Made by a program: the position numbers and the translations under genes. Under the pieces are notes generated by a model. The model did no database searches and had not been told where the DNA came from. It saw only the letters and a list, made by a program, of their open reading frames with translations. From JAGDZR01 sp049115695 (GTDB taxonomy: Bacteria > Bacteroidota > Bacteroidia > Cytophagales > Cyclobacteriaceae), in the NCBI GenBank assembly GCA_049115695.1, contig JAGDZR010000004.1, positions 62,001 to 126,000 of the forward strand: a stretch of 64,000 bases of DNA. The letters run 5' to 3'. This document shows positions 18,322-27,858 of the stretch, one piece after another (position 1 is the stretch's first letter; each line of letters starts with the position of its first letter).

Positions 18322-19956
18322 ATGAAAAAAACATCATACATATTAGTTGCATTGTCATTTACAATCTCGTTTTCCTGTGAAGACTTCCTTGACACAGAAC
18401 AGATTACAGGTATTACGATTGGAAACTACTACTCTACTCCCGAGGAAGCACAAACTGCCTTGGTTGGATGCTATGATGGGCTCCAGCGTATTTGGTCTAA
18501 TGGAGTAGCTCTTCCGATTGCCGCGACAGTGATGGCAGACCTGGCCTTCGGAGGTACAGGAGCCGGAGATGGAGACAATTATCTGATGATAGATGAGTTT
18601 GACCAGAGCAAATCTCCTGGAGATATCAACATGTTTGAAGGTACCTGGTCTGCTTATTATGCAGCAATTTTCAGAATAAACACACTGATAGGTAGACTAG
18701 ATCAGGTAAACTGGGACGGAAACGAACAGGTACGCGATCAAATTGAAGGAGAAGCAAGGTTTTTGAGAGGATTCTTGTATTTCGATCTCGCCAGGATGTT
18801 TGAAAGAGTTCCTTTGTTAGAGGAGCCTACAAAAGAAAATATTCCTCAATCGGATCCAGATGCCACCTACACTTTGATTGCAAATGATTTACTATTTGCA
18901 GTGAGTAATCTTTCAGATACTCCATACCCTGCCATTCCTGAGGTTGATCATGGGCATGCCAACAAGTGGGCAGCAGCATCATTGCTCACTCGTGTGTACC
19001 TGTACTACACCGGCTATTATGGACAAGCTGATTTAGTTGGACTTGTCAGCCAGCAGGATGCACTTGGCTATGTCGAAGACGTCATTCTCAATGGTGGTTT
19101 TAGTTTGGTAGATAATTTCGGTGACCTCTGGCCCGCTGCAGCATCATACGAAGCAGCACAGCGAGGGGACTCTATTTCAGCCAGCACCTATGCCGGTGAA
19201 AACAACTCTGAGGTAATTTTCTCCATCAAGTACACCTACTCTTCCGATTGGGGTGGCAATTCAGATGGTAATCATTGGATGGTCATGAATGGACTCAGAA
19301 ATCAAAGTTGGGGACAATATGGATATGGAAATGGATGGGGAGCGTGTACAGTATTACCTGAAGTTTATGCCAATTGGGATCCCAATGATACAAGAAGAGC
19401 AGCTTCGATCATGGCAATAGATGAAGAGCGAATTGATTATGGACAAATCAATGATGTTAAAGAATACACCGGCTACTTCACCAAAAAGTATACACCCACC
19501 GCCAATGCGGTCGGACAGAGTATTGCACAAGATGTGCTGGGTGGGGTGAGCTTCATGATAAGTCAATTTCAAGATTACTTCAGTATTCGGTACGCTGATG
19601 TGCTATTGATGGCAGCCGAACTTGGCAGTGCAAATGCACTCTCATATGTTAATCAAGTAAGGGAAAGAGCTGGTGTTTTACCCGTTACAGCAATAGACAA
19701 AGACATAATTTTCGAAGAACGCAAATTGGAATTTGCCTTTGAAGGGCTTAGATATTGGGATCTACTCCGATATGACAACACACTGACTTATGCGGCAGAA
19801 CAGGTAAGTTTTCTTGGAACAGTCATGTCAGGAGGTGTAATTGTCACCAAAGAAATCGATGGGAACAACCTGGTTACAACTAGAGGTTTGTTCCAAATCC
19901 CTTCTAACCAAATAACACTATCAAATGGAACGCTTGTTCAAAATCCGGGATGGTGA
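18322..19956 (+). CDS. SusD/RagB-family glycan-binding outer-membrane lipoprotein
   Basis: 544 residues with lipobox (SFSC) and the alpha-helical TPR fold of SusD proteins. Visible family marks are the N-terminal CEDFLDTEQ start, EGEARFLRGFLYFDLARMFERVPL, the helix RYADVLLMAAELG near residue 420, EERKLEFAFEGLRYWDLLRY, and the terminal VQNPGW. It forms the lid of the SusC transporter and delivers oligosaccharides to it. The gene starts 11 bp after susC and is followed 44 bp later by a lipoprotein of the third-position type. Confidence 0.95.
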   Translation: MKKTSYILVALSFTISFSCEDFLDTEQITGITIGNYYSTPEEAQTALVGCYDGLQRIWSNGVALPIAATVMADLAFGGTGAGDGDNYLMIDEFDQSKSPGDINMFEGTWSAYYAAIFRINTLIGRLDQVNWDGNEQVRDQIEGEARFLRGFLYFDLARMFERVPLLEEPTKENIPQSDPDATYTLIANDLLFAVSNLSDTPYPAIPEVDHGHANKWAAASLLTRVYLYYTGYYGQADLVGLVSQQDALGYVEDVILNGGFSLVDNFGDLWPAAASYEAAQRGDSISASTYAGENNSEVIFSIKYTYSSDWGGNSDGNHWMVMNGLRNQSWGQYGYGNGWGACTVLPEVYANWDPNDTRRAASIMAIDEERIDYGQINDVKEYTGYFTKKYTPTANAVGQSIAQDVLGGVSFMISQFQDYFSIRYADVLLMAAELGSANALSYVNQVRERAGVLPVTAIDKDIIFEERKLEFAFEGLRYWDLLRYDNTLTYAAEQVSFLGTVMSGGVIVTKEIDGNNLVTTRGLFQIPSNQITLSNGTLVQNPGW

Positions 19957-20000
19957 ATTGAAAGCTTTAAAATAAATCTTAAATACCAAAATGTAATATT

Positions 20001-21398
20001 ATGAAAAAAGAGAACCTTCGGTTATGGCTTAGTTTGGCCATAACCTTACCTATTCTACTATTGGTTTCATGTAATCCAGATGACGAACCGGTTAATGAAT
20101 TTCTTCCTGTGCTAAATGATAACTTCAGTTATACAGTAGACGGAAACAATGTAACATTTACAACGACTATTACTGGAAATGTTTGGGTGACAGTTGATGA
20201 AGTAGATTATCAGTTTGCAGATGGCACAGTGGTAGTTAACCTACCTAACATGGGAATCTATACATTCACATGTAGCAGCCTGGGAAGTGGTGAAATTCAG
20301 TCATCAGCAAGTTTCGATATTGAAATTGCGCAAGATGATTTGAGCTTCCTAAACGCTGGTTATTGGAAATCACTATCTGGCGGTGCTAATGAGACTAAAA
20401 CCTGGCGAATGGATCTGGATGAAGATGCAAAAAGTGTCCATTTCGATGGGCCTCTTTACTACAGTGGTGCAGATGGAAACCCTTATTGGGCCTGGGACAT
20501 TCTTGAAGAGAATTTTCCAGTAAATGTAGATGGCACAGAGATGGAAGGTTTCTTTAATTGGTCTCCTAAATACAGTGACAACACCTGGTTGATGGCAGCA
20601 TTGAACTATGGAACGATCACTTTCGATGGAACTTCAGGTATCGTATCTACCAGCAAATTTGGTGAAACCGCAGACGGCTCCTTTACTTTTGATACCGCTA
20701 CACTAAAAATGACCCTTGCGGGTGTAACCTTCCCCATTGATACAGGCCGAGTAAATGAAGGACAATTTCTTGATGAAGATCTTGTCAACGTAAGAATATT
20801 CACACTATCAGATTCTGCCATGCAGGTTGGCATTAAAAGATCCTTTGAAGGAGGAAATGATTCTCCATGGACACATGTTTACAACTTTGTGGTAGTTGGA
20901 TACGACTACCCTGAACCAGAAACCTTCACATATGAGGAGCCAATAGATGCAGATTTCGATGCAAGTAGTCTAGTGGGTACCTGGAAATACGATGCTATTG
21001 CGCAGGACTGGATCGGTTGGACAGGTGTCGGAAACCAGGGATCAACAATAGATGCGTCCAGACTAAACGGATGGAGCACAAGAGAAGAAATGGCTACTAC
21101 ATTAGCAGGATGGGGAGCTGGTAATACTGATTCTCTGTTCACAGCCAATGACGCTTTTGAGTACACTTTCAATGCAGATGGGTCTTGTACATTGGCAGGC
21201 ATTGATAATACCTACTCCGTATCGAATGGTAAAATTACATTTGACACAGAATTGACCTCTGAATTCCAACTAGTATGGATTGGTATGTCAGGCAAAGAAG
21301 TATCAATTCTTGATATACCTGGTGAAACTGGCCTATGGATAGGGCAGAAAAATGGTGACAAAAACGAGTCATCAGCGGTTCATCTGGTTAAACAATAA
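20001..21398 (+). CDS. Surface lipoprotein at the SusE/SGBP position, probable glycan-binding protein
   Basis: 465 residues with a clear lipobox (LLVSC) followed by acidic residues (NPDDEP), a common surface-export pattern in Bacteroidota. Residues about 30-110 look like an Ig/PKD-type beta domain. Two larger beta-rich, tryptophan-rich regions follow: YWKSLSGG, KTWRMDLD, YWAWD, WSP and W-containing strands at about 115-310, then a second block starting LVGTWKYDAIAQDWIGWTG at about 325-460. No catalytic motif was seen. The third gene after susC-susD typically encodes a surface glycan-binding protein with no sequence similarity between loci, and the many exposed aromatic residues fit that role. 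Function is inferred from position. A strong terminator follows. Confidence 0.65.
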   Translation: MKKENLRLWLSLAITLPILLLVSCNPDDEPVNEFLPVLNDNFSYTVDGNNVTFTTTITGNVWVTVDEVDYQFADGTVVVNLPNMGIYTFTCSSLGSGEIQSSASFDIEIAQDDLSFLNAGYWKSLSGGANETKTWRMDLDEDAKSVHFDGPLYYSGADGNPYWAWDILEENFPVNVDGTEMEGFFNWSPKYSDNTWLMAALNYGTITFDGTSGIVSTSKFGETADGSFTFDTATLKMTLAGVTFPIDTGRVNEGQFLDEDLVNVRIFTLSDSAMQVGIKRSFEGGNDSPWTHVYNFVVVGYDYPEPETFTYEEPIDADFDASSLVGTWKYDAIAQDWIGWTGVGNQGSTIDASRLNGWSTREEMATTLAGWGAGNTDSLFTANDAFEYTFNADGSCTLAGIDNTYSVSNGKITFDTELTSEFQLVWIGMSGKEVSILDIPGETGLWIGQKNGDKNESSAVHLVKQ

Positions 21399-21418
21399 AC
21401 TTTTCTTCATTATACATG

Positions 21419-21449
21419 CCCATCCGGCAATTTGTCGGGTGGGTTTTTT
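21419..21449 (+). terminator. Intrinsic terminator after the SusC-SusD-surface protein operon
   Basis: A 10-bp stem, CCCATCCGGC pairing with GTCGGGTGGG (two G-U pairs), has a 5-nt loop and is followed directly by TTTTTT. It is the best-formed terminator in the + strand half. The start codon of the GH2 gene lies only 10 bp after the T-run, so any read-through into the enzyme genes must pass this hairpin. Confidence 0.85.
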
Positions 21450-21459
21450 GACCTCCTTA

Positions 21460-23871
21460 ATGAAATTCAATTCTACCCTCGTAACAATACTGATCATTCT
21501 GATCGTTGGTATGTACTCTTGTGGACAATCCGAACCTTCAAGGCTTGTTCAGGATTTCAATGATAATTGGTCATTTCACTTAGGAGAGATTTCTGAAGGT
21601 CATGATCCAGCTCTGAATCATTCCGAATGGAGAACCTTGGATCTACCACACGATTGGAGTATTGAAGGGGAATTCTCTCCACATCATCCTGCCACACCTG
21701 GTGGAGGAGCTTTACCTGGAGGTATTGGATGGTACAGAAAAACCTTCATCCCTGACCTAAGTCTCACTGAGAAAAAGGCATTCATCCAATTTGATGGAAT
21801 ATATATGAATAGCCAGGTTTGGATCAATGGGAACCTACTTGGGGAACGACCTTTTGGCTATGCCTCTATGGAATATGACATTACCCCGTACATTCAATGC
21901 GGCAAAGAAAACGTCATCGCAGTAAAAGTCGATAATTCACAACAACCCAACTCCCGGTGGTATTCCGGATCCGGAATATATCGCAACACCAGATTGATCT
22001 ATACAACATCAACCTATATTCCTCAATGGGGAACCTTCGTCACCACCCCAGAAATAACTTCAAAAAAGGCCGTTGTTCAAGTAGCAACGAAAATTGTAAC
22101 CAATGCTAATACTACCATAACCCTAATCAGTGAAATCATCGATCAAGATGGCTCAACTGTATTGTCAAAAAGTAAGGACATCACAGCAGAAGGCCAGGAA
22201 ACGCTTACGGTTGATCAACGAATCGAAATAACCAATCCCAAACTTTGGGGTACCAATTCACCCAATCTTTACACCCTGTTAAGCAAGGTTGTTGTAAAGG
22301 GAAACGTGACAGATACATACGAGACAAAATTCGGCATTCGGGACTTTGAATTTGATAATAACAAAGGCCTCATACTTAATGGACAACCATTAAAAATACG
22401 AGGTGTTTGTTTGCATCATGACTTAGGTGCGCTAGGTACTGCTATCAACCATAGAGCAATAGAACGCCAGATTGAGATCATGAAAAATATGGGTATCAAT
22501 GCCATAAGAACAGCCCACAACCCTCCTGCTCCTGAATTTCTGGATTTATGTGATCAAATGGGCATCATTGTAATGAATGAAACATTTGACATCTGGAGTA
22601 AAAACAAAAGTCCACATGACTATGCTTTTTATTGGGATGATTGGCATGAGCAGGATTTAACAGATCATATCTTAAGAGATCGCAATCACCCGAGTGTCTT
22701 TATTTGGAGCATTGGCAATGAAATATTAGATCAATGGTCGCCAGAAGGAACTGAAATTGCCAAAAAATTAGCTGGGATTGTGAAAAGATTGGATCCCTCC
22801 AGGCCCATTACTGCCGCAATGAATCCTCCTACTCCAACTAATTCTATTGCCGCATCTCAAGCACTGGACTTGATAGGATATAACTATCATCACAACATGT
22901 ATACCACTCATAAAGAGTCATTTCGAAATACACCATTCATAGCCACAGAAACAGGATCTACCCTGGCAACAAGAGGTTATTATGATAAAAAATCCGATAC
23001 CATCATGCGATGGCCCATTCGTTGGGATATCCCATTTGACCAGGGAAATCAGGGTAATACTGTGAGTGCATATGACCAGGTGAGTCCTCCTTGGGGATCA
23101 ACTCATGAAGAAACCTTACCAATCATTGAGAATAATGATTTCATGTCAGGTATGTTTATTTGGACAGGGTTCGACTATTTAGGCGAACCAACACCCTACT
23201 CATGGCCATCTCGAAGTTCATACTTTGGAATAGTCGATCTTGCGGGATTTCCAAAAGACTCCTACTATCTGTATCAAAGTCAGTGGACCGATAAAGATGT
23301 GTTGCATCTATTTCCACATTGGAATTGGACCGATCGGGATTCTCTAGATGTATGGGCCTATCATAACGCTGATGAAGTCGAACTATTCATTAATGGCAAT
23401 TCTCAAGGAGTCAAAAAATCCACCCAAGAGGTATTACATGCCATGTGGCGCGTAAAATACGAGCCTGGTGAGCTAAAAGCGATTTCCAGAAAAAAAGGAC
23501 AAATTGTACTCCAACAAATCATTGAAACTGCCGGAGATCCTGCGAAACTCAAATTATCAGCTGACAGAACAATTATTGAGGCAAATGGAAATGATCTATC
23601 CTTTATCACTGTAGAAGTGATGGACAAAGCGGGTGTCTATGTTCCCACGGCCAATGACCTCATTGAGTTTTCAATTGACGGAGAAGGGAAAATTGTTGGC
23701 GTTGATAATGGAGACCCAACGAGTCATTTGTCACTTAAGGGCAATAAAATGAAAGCCTTCAATGGCAAATGTCTTGTCATTGTTCAATCATCAAAAACTA
23801 GCGGAACTATCCAATTGACAGCTTCCTCTGGCTTTTGGAACCAAAATATTACAATTCAGTCAAGAGATTAA
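21460..23871 (+). CDS. Glycoside hydrolase family 2 (beta-galactosidase type), lipoprotein
   Basis: 803 residues from the ATG at 21460. This start gives a signal peptide with lipobox (MYSC), while an earlier in-frame ATG would run back into the preceding gene and through the terminator. Domains: jelly-roll sugar-binding domain (about 30-185), Ig-like domain (about 190-295), TIM barrel (about 300-590) and C-terminal Ig-like and invasin-like domains (about 600-800). The acid/base is Glu421 in WSIGNE and the nucleophile Glu497 in FIATETGS. The family includes beta-galactosidases, beta-mannosidases and beta-glucuronidases; the domain order fits the beta-galactosidase branch. In a xyloglucan locus it would remove galactose from xylosyl side chains after fucose is gone. 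It is followed at 18 bp by the GH31 gene. Confidence 0.9.
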   Translation: MKFNSTLVTILIILIVGMYSCGQSEPSRLVQDFNDNWSFHLGEISEGHDPALNHSEWRTLDLPHDWSIEGEFSPHHPATPGGGALPGGIGWYRKTFIPDLSLTEKKAFIQFDGIYMNSQVWINGNLLGERPFGYASMEYDITPYIQCGKENVIAVKVDNSQQPNSRWYSGSGIYRNTRLIYTTSTYIPQWGTFVTTPEITSKKAVVQVATKIVTNANTTITLISEIIDQDGSTVLSKSKDITAEGQETLTVDQRIEITNPKLWGTNSPNLYTLLSKVVVKGNVTDTYETKFGIRDFEFDNNKGLILNGQPLKIRGVCLHHDLGALGTAINHRAIERQIEIMKNMGINAIRTAHNPPAPEFLDLCDQMGIIVMNETFDIWSKNKSPHDYAFYWDDWHEQDLTDHILRDRNHPSVFIWSIGNEILDQWSPEGTEIAKKLAGIVKRLDPSRPITAAMNPPTPTNSIAASQALDLIGYNYHHNMYTTHKESFRNTPFIATETGSTLATRGYYDKKSDTIMRWPIRWDIPFDQGNQGNTVSAYDQVSPPWGSTHEETLPIIENNDFMSGMFIWTGFDYLGEPTPYSWPSRSSYFGIVDLAGFPKDSYYLYQSQWTDKDVLHLFPHWNWTDRDSLDVWAYHNADEVELFINGNSQGVKKSTQEVLHAMWRVKYEPGELKAISRKKGQIVLQQIIETAGDPAKLKLSADRTIIEANGNDLSFITVEVMDKAGVYVPTANDLIEFSIDGEGKIVGVDNGDPTSHLSLKGNKMKAFNGKCLVIVQSSKTSGTIQLTASSGFWNQNITIQSRD

Positions 23872-23889
23872 GCTTATAACCTTATCACA

Positions 23890-26286
23890 ATGATCAACCA
23901 ATTTGTACAAGTAGAAAACAGCATTAAGTACCTGCTCACATGTTTGGCAATTACGGCACTCCTTCTTCCGGGTGTTGGCCAATTGCAAGCAACCAAAATG
24001 CTCAATGAACCCATTGACATTAGTCCTGACTACTGGGATTTTAGAAATACCCACTACCTGGCAGATGAATTGACGGCTTTCGACCCTGCAACCGGCAAGG
24101 GAACGGTCAAATATTTAAGGTATAATCTCGCCACCAAGCAAGCCTTCAACAATATGCTTTCTGCATTAGATCCTGCACAACCCAATGAATTTCCAGGAAC
24201 TGAATATGCTGCTTCACCCGAGCATCCCTTTAGTGTTGAGCTGATTGACTCGAGAACTGTTAGAATTCGCACCACTTCAGGCCCCCAACTTAGCAAAGAG
24301 GAATCTTCTTTGATGCTAGTTGATGGGGTTGTAACTGAAGATCGATCCTCCTGGAAATACAGCAAATCCGATATGGGGCATGAATATGTCAGTGAGAATG
24401 GGAGGATTGTCATTACTGAAAAGCCCTGGCATGTGTACATCTATGATGCCGATGGCAAACTACTTACCAGTACGGTTCATAAGTCTGATGTAAATAACAC
24501 TTTTACTCCTACGGCCCCTTTTGGATACATTAGGCGAGCAGAAGATTATTCACGCAGTATGAACGCTGTTTTTTCCCTCTCTCCTGATGAAAAAATATTT
24601 GGATGTGGTGAATCATTCGCAGAATTCGATAAAAGAGGAAACAAGGTAGTTCTCTGGACCGATGATGCCAACGGTGTACAAAATGAAACCATGTACAAGC
24701 CTATTCCTTTCTACCTGAGTAGTAGAGGTTATGGGGTATTTATGCACCATTCCTCTGCGATCACATGCGATTTTGGCAAATACTACAGTCCGGTTAATAG
24801 CATGATGATCGGAGATGATGAATTGGACCTTTTCATCTTTTTGGGAGAACCCAAAGACATTTTAGATGCATATACTGACATAACGGGAAAGGCATCAATG
24901 CCGCCAGTTTGGTCATTCGGATTCTGGATGAGTCGTATAACATATTTCTCTGAAGCTGATGGGAAAGAAGTAGCCAGAAAGTTGAGAAAGAATAAAATCC
25001 CTTCAGATGTCATCCACTTTGACACTGGCTGGTTTGGTGTAGACTGGAGAAATGATTACAAGTTTCCAACTGATCGTTTTCCAAACCCAAAGAAAATGAT
25101 CGAAGATTTTGACAAAGACGGCTTCAAAATTAGTCTTTGGCAGTTACCTTATTTCACTCCGGAAAACGCCCTCTATGATGAGCTGGTTGAAGGTAATTTG
25201 GTCATTAGAGATCGAAAAGGAAATATTCCCGTTGAAGATGCCATGCCAGATTTCACCAATCCTGATGCCGTAAAATGGTATCAGGACAAAATCGCCGGGC
25301 TTATGAATCTTGGCGTTGGTGTGATCAAAGTAGATTTCGGAGAAGCCGCCCCTGCAAATGGCATCTACTCCAATGGAAAAACCGGATTTTATGAGCATAA
25401 CATGTACCCACTGAGGTACAACAAAGCGGTTGCCGACATTACCAAAGACATTACAGGCTACCCATTTATTTGGGCAAGAAGCACATGGGCTGGTAGTCAG
25501 CGATACCCTGTTCACTGGGGCGGTGATCCTGCTACCACCAACAGTGCTATGTCGGCGACACTGAGAGGTGGATTGTCAATTGGATTGTCAGGATTTACCT
25601 TTTGGTCGCATGACATTGGTGGCTTTGTCACGGCCACTCCTGAAGATGTCTACCGCCGATGGACACCTTTTGGCATGCTCACTAGTCATGTCAGAAGTCA
25701 CGGCAACCCTCCTACCGAACCATGGGAATACGGCGAAGATTTCATGGATGCATTCCGAAAGGCGGACAACATGAGATACAGGTTGCTACCATATATCTAC
25801 TCTCAAGCTAAGCATGCATCTGAGAATGGACTGCCAATGTTGAGAGCACTTTTTGTAGAGTTCCCTGATGACCCGGGTTCATGGCTGGTCGATAACCAAT
25901 ACTTATTTGGGTCAGATATGCTAGTGGCTCCCTTGTTCGAAGAGGTGACAAGTAGAGATGTGTACCTTCCTCCAGGAACCTGGATAGACTATCAAACCGG
26001 AAAGTCGTATGAAGGCGGATGGCACCACATCTCGGTGGGAGAGATTCCCATTATTGTTTTAGCAAAGTCTGGGTGTGTTATCCCACATGTCGACCTTGCC
26101 CAATCAACCAGAAATATCGACTGGACCAAAATACAGCTGAAAGCATACGGAGAAAGTGCCAGTAGCAAATTATTCTTACCGGGACAAGAGCGACTTCAAG
26201 AAATCAATGTCGTGAAAGAAGGCAATGATTATGAAGTTTCAAAAAGTGAATTGTTTGATAATGTCAAATTTACATTTATAAATTGA
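23890..26286 (+). CDS. Glycoside hydrolase family 31 (alpha-xylosidase type), secreted
   Basis: 798 residues. A hydrophobic signal segment (about residues 14-32) precedes the N-terminal beta-sandwich (about 40-330) and the TIM barrel. The nucleophile block reads GVIKVDFGEAAP with Asp482; the K-x-D-F-G-E form is the alpha-xylosidase variant, unlike the WxDMNE of alpha-glucosidases. The acid/base is Asp546 in WGGDPATTNS, and a SGFTFWSHDIGGF block follows. Expected reaction: release of alpha-1,6-linked xylose from the non-reducing end of xyloglucan oligosaccharides, after which GH3 can cut the exposed glucose. Spacings to the neighbours are 18 bp and 31 bp, consistent with one operon. Confidence 0.92.
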   Translation: MINQFVQVENSIKYLLTCLAITALLLPGVGQLQATKMLNEPIDISPDYWDFRNTHYLADELTAFDPATGKGTVKYLRYNLATKQAFNNMLSALDPAQPNEFPGTEYAASPEHPFSVELIDSRTVRIRTTSGPQLSKEESSLMLVDGVVTEDRSSWKYSKSDMGHEYVSENGRIVITEKPWHVYIYDADGKLLTSTVHKSDVNNTFTPTAPFGYIRRAEDYSRSMNAVFSLSPDEKIFGCGESFAEFDKRGNKVVLWTDDANGVQNETMYKPIPFYLSSRGYGVFMHHSSAITCDFGKYYSPVNSMMIGDDELDLFIFLGEPKDILDAYTDITGKASMPPVWSFGFWMSRITYFSEADGKEVARKLRKNKIPSDVIHFDTGWFGVDWRNDYKFPTDRFPNPKKMIEDFDKDGFKISLWQLPYFTPENALYDELVEGNLVIRDRKGNIPVEDAMPDFTNPDAVKWYQDKIAGLMNLGVGVIKVDFGEAAPANGIYSNGKTGFYEHNMYPLRYNKAVADITKDITGYPFIWARSTWAGSQRYPVHWGGDPATTNSAMSATLRGGLSIGLSGFTFWSHDIGGFVTATPEDVYRRWTPFGMLTSHVRSHGNPPTEPWEYGEDFMDAFRKADNMRYRLLPYIYSQAKHASENGLPMLRALFVEFPDDPGSWLVDNQYLFGSDMLVAPLFEEVTSRDVYLPPGTWIDYQTGKSYEGGWHHISVGEIPIIVLAKSGCVIPHVDLAQSTRNIDWTKIQLKAYGESASSKLFLPGQERLQEINVVKEGNDYEVSKSELFDNVKFTFIN

Positions 26287-26317
26287 TTCTTCGTGTCACA
26301 ACCACTATCTTGACAAT

Positions 26318-27856
26318 ATGAAACAGATTGGATTAGTATTATTAAGTATTCTCGCGCTTGGGTCAAGCGCACAGGAGAACAAAATTGTGGTGGACCTGAC
26401 ATCAGCCAAAGACACCATTAGCAAGCACATCTATGGTCACTTTGCTGAGCATCTGGGCAGGTGCATTTATGGGGGAATCTACGTTGGCGAGGATTCGAAC
26501 ATTCCAAATCAAAATGGCATAAGACTCGATGTAGTTGATGCCCTCAAGGAACTGGATATTCCTGTCTTGAGGTGGCCTGGAGGATGTTTTGCAGAACAAT
26601 ATCACTGGCGACATGGCATTGGGCCGAAAGAACAACGTCCAAAAACAGTCAACGCATTTTGGGGTGATGTTACAGAGGACAACTCTTTTGGAACACATGA
26701 ATTTCTGGAATTGTGTGAAATGTTGGACACGGAACCATACATCGCTGTAAACATTGCAAGCGGAACGGTGAAGGACGTTTACGAATGGATTGAGTATGTA
26801 ACTTCTGATAACGATAGTTACATCACTCAAATGCGTAAAGACAATGGAAGAGAAGAGCCATGGGACGTAAAATTTTGGGGCATTGGTAATGAAAACTGGG
26901 GTTGTGGTGGCAACATGGATGCAGCCTATTATACGGATGTGTTTAAGCGCTACAGCACCTATTGCAAAGCGGATTATAAGATTGCCAGCGGTGGTCTTTG
27001 GCATGACCTTGATTGGACACGAACCTTTATGGAGGGTGTTAAAAACAACATGGATCTGGCTCAGGGAATGTCCTACCATTATTACACCATCGTGCATAAT
27101 TGGAGTAAAAAAGGATCCGCCACGGACTTTGACAAATCAGAGTGGTTCAAAACCATGAAGCATACGATGGCTATGGAGGAAAATTTAGAGGAGCACATTG
27201 CTATCATGGACGAAGTAGATCCTGAAAATAATGTAGCCTTGATTGCCGATGAATGGGGCAGCTGGTATGACGTAGAGCCAGGTACCAACCCGGCATTCCT
27301 CTACCAGCAGAACACTTTGAGGGATGCACTACTCGCCTCTGTCGGATTCAATATTTTCAACAATCATGCTGATCGCATCAAAATGGCCAACATCGCACAA
27401 ACAGTCAATGTATTGCAGGCAATGATCCTTACAAAGGATGAGTTCATGGTGAAAACACCTTCCTACTATGCCTTCAAGATGTACAAGGTTCATCAGGACG
27501 CATTGTTATTGCCTACGGATGTGACGGCTCAGACTTTTGCTGTAGAGGATGATGAAGAAATACCTGCAATCACCACATCAGCATCCAAAAGCAAAAATGG
27601 GGATATCAACATCACATTGTCTAATCTGGACCCGGATAAGGACATCAACACCACCATCAGCTTTAAAGGATTGAGTAAATTGGGTACAATCAGCGGTCAA
27701 ATTATAACCGGCGATGAAATGAATGCAATGAATGATTTTGGTAAGGAAGAAGCGGTCAACTTGGAATCGTTTAAGGGTTTCAAAAAATCAAAATCAAGCA
27801 TCGACATTAACATGCCAAGCAAATCAATCGTATTATTGACCATTAAAGAAAAATAG
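26318..27856 (+). CDS. Glycoside hydrolase family 51 alpha-L-arabinofuranosidase, secreted
   Basis: 512 residues with a signal peptide (ends GSSAQ). The catalytic TIM barrel shows GHFAEHLGRCIYGGI, the RWPGGCFAEQYHW block, the acid/base Glu192 in GIGNENWGCGG and the nucleophile Glu312 in LIADEWGSW, followed by the C-terminal beta-sandwich. This matches GH51 alpha-L-arabinofuranosidases in length and motifs. It removes terminal arabinofuranose from hemicelluloses. Many GH51 enzymes are cytoplasmic; the signal peptide here points to the periplasm. In xyloglucan, arabinofuranose caps xylose in Solanaceae-type chains, so this enzyme widens the range of xyloglucans handled. The stop codon is 2 bp before the next start codon, implying tight coupling to the acetylesterase gene. 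Confidence 0.95.
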   Translation: MKQIGLVLLSILALGSSAQENKIVVDLTSAKDTISKHIYGHFAEHLGRCIYGGIYVGEDSNIPNQNGIRLDVVDALKELDIPVLRWPGGCFAEQYHWRHGIGPKEQRPKTVNAFWGDVTEDNSFGTHEFLELCEMLDTEPYIAVNIASGTVKDVYEWIEYVTSDNDSYITQMRKDNGREEPWDVKFWGIGNENWGCGGNMDAAYYTDVFKRYSTYCKADYKIASGGLWHDLDWTRTFMEGVKNNMDLAQGMSYHYYTIVHNWSKKGSATDFDKSEWFKTMKHTMAMEENLEEHIAIMDEVDPENNVALIADEWGSWYDVEPGTNPAFLYQQNTLRDALLASVGFNIFNNHADRIKMANIAQTVNVLQAMILTKDEFMVKTPSYYAFKMYKVHQDALLLPTDVTAQTFAVEDDEEIPAITTSASKSKNGDINITLSNLDPDKDINTTISFKGLSKLGTISGQIITGDEMNAMNDFGKEEAVNLESFKGFKKSKSSIDINMPSKSIVLLTIKEK

Positions 27857-27858
27857 TC

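Noticed and set aside
21450..21460. ACCTCCTTA just before the GH2 start codon as a ribosome-binding site
   Set aside because: It has the sense of the 16S rRNA 3' end rather than its complement, so it cannot pair with it.
26402..27097. 231-codon open frame on the - strand inside the GH51 gene
   Set aside because: Long, but fully antisense to the GH51 active-site region; rich in Cys, Ile and Val as expected for antisense reading; no domain seen.
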